5,323 nucleotides of DNA from Kiritimatiellia bacterium (lineage in GTDB: Bacteria > Verrucomicrobiota > Kiritimatiellia > RFP12 > UBA1067). The notes beneath the pieces are model-generated. The model made no database searches. It was not told the DNA's origin and worked only from the letters and a program-made list of their open reading frames with translations. The DNA is taken from assembly GCA_028707675.1 (NCBI GenBank), contig JAQWAM010000138.1, forward strand, positions 1-5,323, read 5' to 3'. Position numbers and translations under genes: made by a program. The first letter of the stretch is position 1. Every line of letters begins with the position of its first letter. Shown one piece after another: positions 1 to 4,674 of this stretch.

Positions 1-1808
1 AGCGGCGGGGTGTTGAGCAGGTTCATCTCCAGATGAACCGTGCGGGAGGTCACTTTCTTGCCGGGCAGGATATGCTCGCAGATCCAGGCCAGAAGTCCTA
101 TGAAAGGCGTCATCAGCAAGACGTTGATGACGTTGAAGAGCGTGTGGGCCATGGCCACGTGTCTGCCGATATTCTCGCCGGCGAACACATCTCCGGAGGT
201 GACGTTATTTACCAGAAACAGGAAGCAGGGGATGTTTTCGGTGTGGACATAAAACGTTATGATAAGGACTGATGCGCCCAGAATATTGAACATAGAGTGC
301 GCCATGGCCGTCTGCCGGGCTGTGCGGTTGGCGTTGATGGCTGCCAGCATCGCGGTGATGGTGGTGCCGATGTTGTCGCCGAGCACGATCGGTATGGCGG
401 CCCAGACCGAGATGAGCCCGCTGTTGGCCAGGGCGATGGTCAGGCCGATCGTGGCGGAGCTGCTCTGCACCAGGATCGTCAGGGCCGTGCCGATGCCGAC
501 AGCTCCCAATACCGCGCCCAGCGGCATGTCCGCTCCGGCGGCGGCGGGAGCGCAGTCGAAAGTGCGGAAAAATTCGACAAAGGACGGGAAGGCGCTGACG
601 GACTTAAGTTCGCTGGACATCAGCGACATGCCGAAAAACAAGAGGCCGAACCCCAGGATTGATCGCGCCACGCCCTGCATCATGCCTTTGCGTGTGACTA
701 TCAGCAGGATCACGCCCAGGATTGTGGCGGGTAAAGCCAGCCCGTCGAGCTTGAACGAGACCATCTGGCCGGTCACGGTGGTGCCGATGTTGGCGCCGAA
801 AACCACACCGATGGCCTGACGCAGGGTCAGCAGCCCGGCGTTGACGAAACCGACGGTCATGACCGTGGTGGCGCTGGAGGACTGGACCAGGGCGGTCACG
901 AAGGTGCCTGCCATGATCGCGGTGGCCCGGTTGCGGGTTATATAGGCCAGCGCGGTTTTCATCTTGTTGCCGGCCACCTGCTGCAGGCCTTCGCTCATCA
1001 GCGTCATGCCGAAAATGAAGATGGCCAGTCCGCCCAGCACCGCGACGACAATTCCCGTGACGCAAATGGCGATCGACTCACCAACGAAAGGCCTTGTGCA
1101 AAACCCGCGTTTCGGGTCGGCGACCTCGACGCGGATCTCATAACGCCCGGTGGCCTTTGGGTCTGTCTTGAGGCCGACCTCTGCCACGCCGCCGCTGTCG
1201 GTAAGCGCCATGCTCTTGGTCAGGCGTCCGGTCTTCCCGGGCTGGCGTGACAGCGTGAAGAAAACCGGGGCGCCCGATAAAGGCTCGGCATTCGGCCCGG
1301 CCAGCCTGACCCGCAAAGGTTTGGCCAGCGCGTCTCCCGCCGCCACTTCCTGGCGGTCGTTCTCGAGAGCCACGCCGACCACGAACCGCAGGCGTTTACG
1401 GATTTTGGGGCTGTCTTCGCAAAAAACATCCAGATACTGATCGCCCAGCGTGTTGCCGAGTTTCACATTGAACTCGAAATTGCCGCCGGCGTCAGTGACC
1501 CCTTCGGGCGGCGTCGCTTGCAAACCGGACTCCGCGTCAACCGGGGCGGCCCGGATTTTCACGCCGCGCATGGGGTGCGGCTCGCCCTTGCCTCCCAGCA
1601 TACCCGGCACGACATTGCTGAGCAGCTCGACACGCACTTTTTTTGCGATCGTCTCGCCGGGGAACCCGAGCTGCGTCTCGGGGGTCATGGAAACGATCTT
1701 GTCAGGTTCTAAACCCTTGGGCAGGCGGTCGCAGCCGGAAAAAACCAGCGCGCACAACAGCACGGGGATTGCAGATAAAATCCAGAAAAGCCGTCTGGAA
1801 ACAGGCAT
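1..1808 (-). CDS. Na+/phosphate (Na/Pi) cotransporter with N-terminal signal peptide and two Ig-like domains; C-terminus cut by window edge
   Basis: Predicted inner-membrane Na+-coupled phosphate importer of the PNaS/NptA family (Na_Pi_cotrans domain). Translating from the ATG at 1808 gives 602 codons with no stop before the left edge. Residues 7-25 form a hydrophobic signal peptide ending FSGC (lipobox-like, Cys26). Residues about 45-146 and 148-232 look like two beta-rich Ig-like domains; the second resembles the bacterial Ig-like Big_1 pattern (PLSGAPVFFTL, then TDSGG). The membrane core starts near residue 245 and shows the family's duplicated signatures: QSSSATT at 309-315 with GANIGTT at 338-344, then QSSSATI at 448-454 with GDNIGTT at 477-483. 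AHSMFN (503-508) and AHTLFN (554-559) follow. The reading ends at HLEMNLLNTP, where relatives enter a cytoplasmic PhoU-like tail, so that tail may lie outside. The start is chosen for its GAAGGA ribosome-binding site 6 nt upstream and the signal peptide. The family call is firm; transport of phosphate in particular is inferred. Confidence 0.93.
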   Translation of the reverse strand, partial: MPVSRRLFWILSAIPVLLCALVFSGCDRLPKGLEPDKIVSMTPETQLGFPGETIAKKVRVELLSNVVPGMLGGKGEPHPMRGVKIRAAPVDAESGLQATPPEGVTDAGGNFEFNVKLGNTLGDQYLDVFCEDSPKIRKRLRFVVGVALENDRQEVAAGDALAKPLRVRLAGPNAEPLSGAPVFFTLSRQPGKTGRLTKSMALTDSGGVAEVGLKTDPKATGRYEIRVEVADPKRGFCTRPFVGESIAICVTGIVVAVLGGLAIFIFGMTLMSEGLQQVAGNKMKTALAYITRNRATAIMAGTFVTALVQSSSATTVMTVGFVNAGLLTLRQAIGVVFGANIGTTVTGQMVSFKLDGLALPATILGVILLIVTRKGMMQGVARSILGFGLLFFGMSLMSSELKSVSAFPSFVEFFRTFDCAPAAAGADMPLGAVLGAVGIGTALTILVQSSSATIGLTIALANSGLISVWAAIPIVLGDNIGTTITAMLAAINANRTARQTAMAHSMFNILGASVLIITFYVHTENIPCFLFLVNNVTSGDVFAGENIGRHVAMAHTLFNVINVLLMTPFIGLLAWICEHILPGKKVTSRTVHLEMNLLNTPP

Positions 1809-1814
1809 AACGCG

Positions 1815-1820
1815 TCCTTC
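1815..1820 (-). promoter_or_regulatory. Ribosome-binding site of the Na/Pi cotransporter gene
   Basis: On the minus strand this reads GAAGGA, a good Shine-Dalgarno match, with 6 nt before the ATG at 1808. It decides the start codon, because the minus-strand frame stays open further upstream. Confidence 0.65.
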
Positions 1821-1847
1821 GCCTTTATTGACCGAAAACTGCGAGTT

Positions 1848-1853
1848 ATGATA
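1848..1853 (-). promoter_or_regulatory. Candidate -10 element for the Na/Pi cotransporter gene
   Basis: The minus strand reads TATCAT, five of six matches to TATAAT. It would place transcription start near 1841 and give a leader of about 32 nt that contains the GAAGGA site. No convincing -35 hexamer sits 16-18 nt upstream; the best-spaced one reads TGGTTT. I see no recognisable enterobacterial Pho box. The call rests on one short match and its position. Confidence 0.3.
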
Positions 1854-1871
1854 AAGGTTGACCGCCCGGGA

Positions 1872-1906
1872 AACCATCAAAAAAAGGGCCCCCGATTTTT
1901 TTGGTT
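1872..1906. repeat. Imperfect inverted repeat with matched A7 and T7 tracts in the divergent intergenic region
   Basis: AACC (1872-1875) pairs with GGTT (1903-1906), A7 (1879-1885) with T7 (1896-1902), and GGG (1886-1888) faces CCC (1891-1893). Small unpaired stretches remain at 1876-1878 and 1894-1895. A G/C block therefore precedes a T7 run on either strand, which looks like a bidirectional intrinsic terminator. However, the G/C part is short with almost no loop, and the element lies upstream of both flanking genes, where a terminator is not expected. It could be an operator or a bent AT tract, or it could block readthrough between divergent promoters. Confidence 0.45.
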
Positions 1907-1980
1907 GCGATGCGACGAGCCGAAATCTCACCCCGATGCGCCACTACATACAACTCCTGATTCTAATTTTACGGCGCTCC

Positions 1981-1989
1981 TGCTATGAT
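1981..1989 (+). promoter_or_regulatory. Extended -10 promoter element of the MOP-family transporter gene
   Basis: The bases TGCTATGAT fit the extended -10 consensus TGnTATAAT, with five of six in the hexamer at 1984-1989. The best-spaced -35 candidate (TTCTAA at 1961-1966, 17-nt spacer) is poor, as is common for extended -10 promoters. Transcription would begin about 1996-1997, on the in-frame ATG at 1997, which implies a leaderless or nearly leaderless mRNA. The element overlaps the alternative upstream ATG at 1985, which argues against that start. Confidence 0.45.
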
Positions 1990-1996
1990 ATGCGCC

Positions 1997-3349
1997 ATGC
2001 GAATTTTTCCAGAAGAGGGCGCGGCGGAGGATGATTTCACGCCGTGGCGCGCCACGAAATTCTATGTGCCGCTGCTGATTCAGGCGCTCTCCCAGAGCCT
2101 CACCTATCCTCTGGTGGCGGCGGTCGTCTCGCACGGCGGCAACGGCGTCGTCGACCTCGCCGCTTTCGCGCAAGGACAGGCCGTCATGTTCGTGATCGTG
2201 GCATTGAGCGGCGGCATGCTGACCACCGGCATGGTATTCGGCCGCGGCGCCGAAGGCTTCCGCCAGTTCAGCGTCCTTAACCGGAACTTCTGCCTGATTC
2301 TGGTCCTGCTTCAATTGCTGGTCTTCGCCCCGCCGTGCAACGCCTTGGTGTTCCGCACCGTGCTCGGGCTGCAGAGCCCCATGGACGCCGTGGCCGGCGA
2401 AGTCCTGCTCTTGAGCGTGCCCATGCTGATCCTGGTGGTGATGCGCAACCAGCCGCTGGTGGCGCTGTACAACTCGCGGGCCGGACTGGCCGTGAACCTG
2501 TCCACGCTTTTCCGCATCGGGATCACCGCGGCGATGGTGCCGTTTTTCGTGCGTTTCGGATGGACCGGCCACCGCATGGGAGTGCTGGCCATGACCCTGC
2601 CGATCGCCTTCGAGACCGTCATCGCCTTCATCATGGCCCGGCCGGTGGTCAAGAGCCTGCAGCCGGATGCCGAACCGCCGCTGGGCGTCAAGGGCCAGTT
2701 CCTGTTCAGCATGCCGCTATCGTTCGGCGGGGTTCTGCTGGCTGTGTCGGGCTTCATGGTCGGCGCCTTCATCACGCGCGCGCCGGAGCCTGCGCGCATG
2801 CTGCCGATCCACTATATAACCATGGGCGTTGTCAACCCGGTCGGCTTCGCCGCGCTGCGCATGCAGGCCGTGGCCATCTCGTTCCCGCCGCGCCACAAGC
2901 GCGACCGCCGCGTATTTTTGTTCGGCGCGGTCTCGGGCTGCCTGCTCTCGCTGGTCCCTCTGGTGGGGCAGATCCCCGCCGCGGCGCGCTGGTATTTCGG
3001 CTCGGTCCAGAACCTGCCCGCCGCCGACATCCCGCTGGCGGCCAAGGCCATGCTGCTGGTAACAATCCTGCCGATCCTGCAGTCCCTGCGCGGCCACGCG
3101 GAAGGTTTGGCCGCCTGGCGCCGCCGCCCCAACGCCGTGCTGGCCGGGCAGGCCATGTTCCTGGCCTCGCTGGTCTGCGCGCTGTTTATCATGCTCAATC
3201 TGGGCACGGTCGGATACTTGATGGGCGTAATCGCGATCCTGACCGCCGTGTCCATGACTTTCATCACTATCCGCCTCGGACTTTTCTGGGCGGAGATGGA
3301 GGAGACTTTCGGCCGCGCGCCGCGCGATGTGCGCAATCTGGAGGGGTGA
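1997..3349 (+). CDS. 12-TM membrane transporter, MOP superfamily (MATE/ANK-like), substrate unknown
   Basis: Predicted polytopic inner-membrane protein of 450 residues. Hydrophobic segments lie at roughly 24-45, 59-83, 97-119, 133-158, 166-188, 194-215, 238-260, 273-296, 306-328, 347-366, 382-402 and 405-428. That is twelve helices in two halves of six. Each half opens with a similar hydrophobic block (FYVPLLIQALSQ at 22-33; FLFSMPLSFGG at 235-245), as expected from the duplicated MOP fold of MATE pumps, polysaccharide flippases and ANK-type proteins. Conserved-looking polar spots include RNQPLVALYNSRAG (150-163) and LQSLRGHAEG (361-370). The latter resembles by eye the region of animal ANKH around its RAHLTGW stretch; this is memory-based and weak. 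An ATG at 1985 would add four residues (MICA) but overlaps the likely -10, and neither start has a Shine-Dalgarno site. The gene is divergent from the Na/Pi cotransporter and convergent with the mutase gene. The membrane-transporter call is firm; the family is probable and the substrate unknown. Confidence 0.8.
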   Translation: MRIFPEEGAAEDDFTPWRATKFYVPLLIQALSQSLTYPLVAAVVSHGGNGVVDLAAFAQGQAVMFVIVALSGGMLTTGMVFGRGAEGFRQFSVLNRNFCLILVLLQLLVFAPPCNALVFRTVLGLQSPMDAVAGEVLLLSVPMLILVVMRNQPLVALYNSRAGLAVNLSTLFRIGITAAMVPFFVRFGWTGHRMGVLAMTLPIAFETVIAFIMARPVVKSLQPDAEPPLGVKGQFLFSMPLSFGGVLLAVSGFMVGAFITRAPEPARMLPIHYITMGVVNPVGFAALRMQAVAISFPPRHKRDRRVFLFGAVSGCLLSLVPLVGQIPAAARWYFGSVQNLPAADIPLAAKAMLLVTILPILQSLRGHAEGLAAWRRRPNAVLAGQAMFLASLVCALFIMLNLGTVGYLMGVIAILTAVSMTFITIRLGLFWAEMEETFGRAPRDVRNLEG

Positions 3350-3358
3350 ACCCGCGCG

Positions 3359-4543
3359 CTAAACCTTCAGCAGCAGATCCATCAGCTTAGAGCCCCAAAG
3401 CCGTCCCAGCGCCCCTTTCGGCGCGGCGATCTCGTCGAAGCGCTCCACGCCGTCCGGCTCCGCGCCGGGCTGGTAGACCGCCACGGGCACGGGTGTGCGG
3501 GTGTGCTTGCCGGTGGCCAGCGGAACCGGATGGTCCGGAAGCACGCAGTACGCCACATCCGGCCCGGCCGCCTCCATGACGCGCCCCACCAGCCGCCGGT
3601 CGAAATCCTCTATGGCCTGCATTTTCAGCTTCAGATCCTGAGCGTGAGACACTTCGTCGATGGCCTCGACATGCACGTAGACGAAATCATAGCCGTCCGC
3701 CAGCGCCTTGACCGCGGCGATAGCCTTGGCCTCGTAATCGGTGTCGATGTATCCGGTGGCGCCCGGCACCCTTATCACGTCCATGCCCATGCAGGCCCCA
3801 AGGCCATTGATCACGTCCACGGCGGAAATAACCGCCGCGCGGATTCCGTAACGCTCGCTGATGTTGTGGAGCGCCCCGGCCTTGCCGCCGCTCCACGGCC
3901 AGATGCCGTTGGCCCCGCGCCCTTTCAGAACTTCCGCAGCCCTCGCGATCAGGTCGCGCAACACCTCGGCGGTGTGGATGCCCTCCGCCGACTTGGTGCG
4001 CGGCAGGTGCTTGGCCACCGGCTCGCCGTGGTTGTCGTCGGGCTTGTCGTAGGAAATGTTAGCGCTGAACTCGGGGCCGGACAGCACCAGCAGGTTACGG
4101 TAGCTGACCCCCGCGTGGAAGCGCACCTTGTCGCTGCCCAGCTTCTCGTTCAGCAGCCGCACCGCCTCCTCCGCGTCGGCCTGCGCGATGTGCCCGCCGG
4201 AAAAGTCGCGCAGTATGCCGCCGTCGTCGACGGTGACCAGATTCATGCGGAACACGATATCATCCGGCCCAAGCTGAAGGCCTCGGCTGGCGGCCTCGAG
4301 CGGGCCGCGCCCGCACATCTCGGTGGCGAGGTCGCACCCCAGCACCGACATGTTGGCCACGTCGCTGGATGTCGGAAAGCCTTCCGGCAAGGTTATCATA
4401 TAGCCGCACCGCCCGAGCCGCGCGATGGCGTCCATGTGCGGTGTGCGCGCGGCCTGCAACGGGGTTTTCCGGCCCAGTTGGGCTACTGGCTCGTCGGCCA
4501 TGCCGTCGCCCAGGAAAAGAACGGTCTTGTATGGTGGTTTCAT
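3359..4543 (-). CDS. apgM: Cofactor-independent phosphoglycerate mutase, ApgM-type (alkaline phosphatase superfamily)
   Basis: Predicted cytoplasmic metal-dependent phosphotransferase that interconverts 3- and 2-phosphoglycerate through a phosphoserine intermediate. The 394 residues match the usual length of about 400. In order: LGDGMAD (11-17) supplies a metal Asp at 13; TSSDVANMSVLG (58-69) carries the likely nucleophile Ser60; GRGPLEAAS (78-86); GVSYRNLLVL (145-154) with Arg149; IWPWSGG (214-220); VISAVDVINGLG (238-249); GATGYIDTDYEAK (261-273); HVEAIDEVSH (291-300) with metal ligands Asp296 and His300; PDHPVPL (336-342) with Asp337 and His338; and KHTRTPVPV (346-354) with His347. This layout fits the bacterial subgroup once also named 'proposed homoserine kinase' (TIGR02535). 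No threonine-pathway gene is adjacent, so context does not favour that role. The stop is TAG at 3361-3359. No Shine-Dalgarno site precedes the ATG. The family is sure; the exact substrate is less so. Confidence 0.93.
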   Translation of the reverse strand: MKPPYKTVLFLGDGMADEPVAQLGRKTPLQAARTPHMDAIARLGRCGYMITLPEGFPTSSDVANMSVLGCDLATEMCGRGPLEAASRGLQLGPDDIVFRMNLVTVDDGGILRDFSGGHIAQADAEEAVRLLNEKLGSDKVRFHAGVSYRNLLVLSGPEFSANISYDKPDDNHGEPVAKHLPRTKSAEGIHTAEVLRDLIARAAEVLKGRGANGIWPWSGGKAGALHNISERYGIRAAVISAVDVINGLGACMGMDVIRVPGATGYIDTDYEAKAIAAVKALADGYDFVYVHVEAIDEVSHAQDLKLKMQAIEDFDRRLVGRVMEAAGPDVAYCVLPDHPVPLATGKHTRTPVPVAVYQPGAEPDGVERFDEIAAPKGALGRLWGSKLMDLLLKV

Positions 4544-4577
4544 GTCGGTTGTGTAGTCTCGCAGAGACGCCCGCCCG

Positions 4578-4583
4578 TGTCAA
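4578..4583 (-). promoter_or_regulatory. Candidate -35 hexamer for the phosphoglycerate mutase gene
   Basis: The minus strand reads a perfect TTGACA 35-40 nt before the ATG at 4543. The matching -10 is weak: GAGACT at 4560-4555 (17-nt spacer, three of six) or GACTAC at 4558-4553 (19-nt spacer). Either would start transcription within a few nt of the ATG, consistent with the absence of a Shine-Dalgarno site. Only the -35 is a strong match, and a single hexamer can occur by chance. Confidence 0.3.
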
Positions 4584-4611
4584 CAGAATCGCCCCCGCAG
4601 AATCGACCCGC
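4584..4611. repeat. Imperfect 14-bp tandem repeat between divergent mutase and rmuC genes
   Basis: CAGAATCG occurs at 4584-4591 and again at 4598-4605, exactly 14 bp apart. Each copy is followed by a C-rich hexamer (CCCCCG, then ACCCGC), so the two 14-bp units agree at 11 positions. The pair lies just upstream of the TTGACA of the mutase gene and upstream of the rmuC promoter candidate. That would suit a shared operator, though a chance duplication in C-rich DNA is equally possible. Confidence 0.4.
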
Positions 4612-4613
4612 GG

Positions 4614-4647
4614 TTGCATTCGCGGCGATATCAGGGTATGCTGTATT
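4614..4647 (+). promoter_or_regulatory. Candidate promoter of rmuC
   Basis: TTGCAT (4614-4619, three of six to TTGACA) and TATGCT (4637-4642, four of six to TATAAT) are separated by 17 nt. An overlapping alternative is an extended -10, TG-C-TGTATT, at 4639-4647. Either would start transcription around 4649-4654 and give a leader of 20-25 nt that contains the ribosome-binding site. The block TATGCTGTATTCC resembles the one before the transporter gene. Confidence 0.35.
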
Positions 4648-4663
4648 CCAACAATCAAAAAAC

Positions 4664-4669
4664 GAGGTG
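4664..4669 (+). promoter_or_regulatory. Ribosome-binding site of rmuC, fixing a GTG start
   Basis: GAGGTG sits 5 nt before the GTG at 4675. The in-frame ATG at 4687 would be 17 nt away, too far for this site, so GTG is preferred. The GTG inside the motif (4667-4669) is out of frame. Confidence 0.6.
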
Positions 4670-4674
4670 CGGCG

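Noticed and set aside
259..819. Plus-strand 186-codon frame opposite the Na/Pi membrane core
   Set aside because: The minus-strand frame carries both QSSSAT motifs and both G-x-NIGTT motifs, so this is antisense to a real gene.
604..1065. Minus-strand 153-codon frame within the Na/Pi gene
   Set aside because: Out of frame with the 602-codon Na/Pi reading and rich in Arg, His and Gly.
1858..1863. Plus-strand TTGACC as a -35 element
   Set aside because: Five of six matches, but 17 nt downstream there is only an A-rich tract (AAAAAG), and the position is too far from the transporter start.
1928..2572. Minus-strand 214-codon frame opposite the transporter 5' half
   Set aside because: A hydrophilic His/Gln/Glu-rich mirror of a hydrophobic membrane protein, the usual antisense artefact.
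2335..3390. Plus-strand 351-codon frame overlapping the transporter in another frame
   Set aside because: Arg/Ala/Pro/Gly-rich shadow translation with no hydrophobic pattern. The transporter frame has coherent helices throughout.
3409..3424. Hairpin GCGCC-CCTTTC-GGCGC as a terminator after the transporter
   Set aside because: It lies inside the mutase coding region, the stem is five pairs and no T-run follows on either strand.
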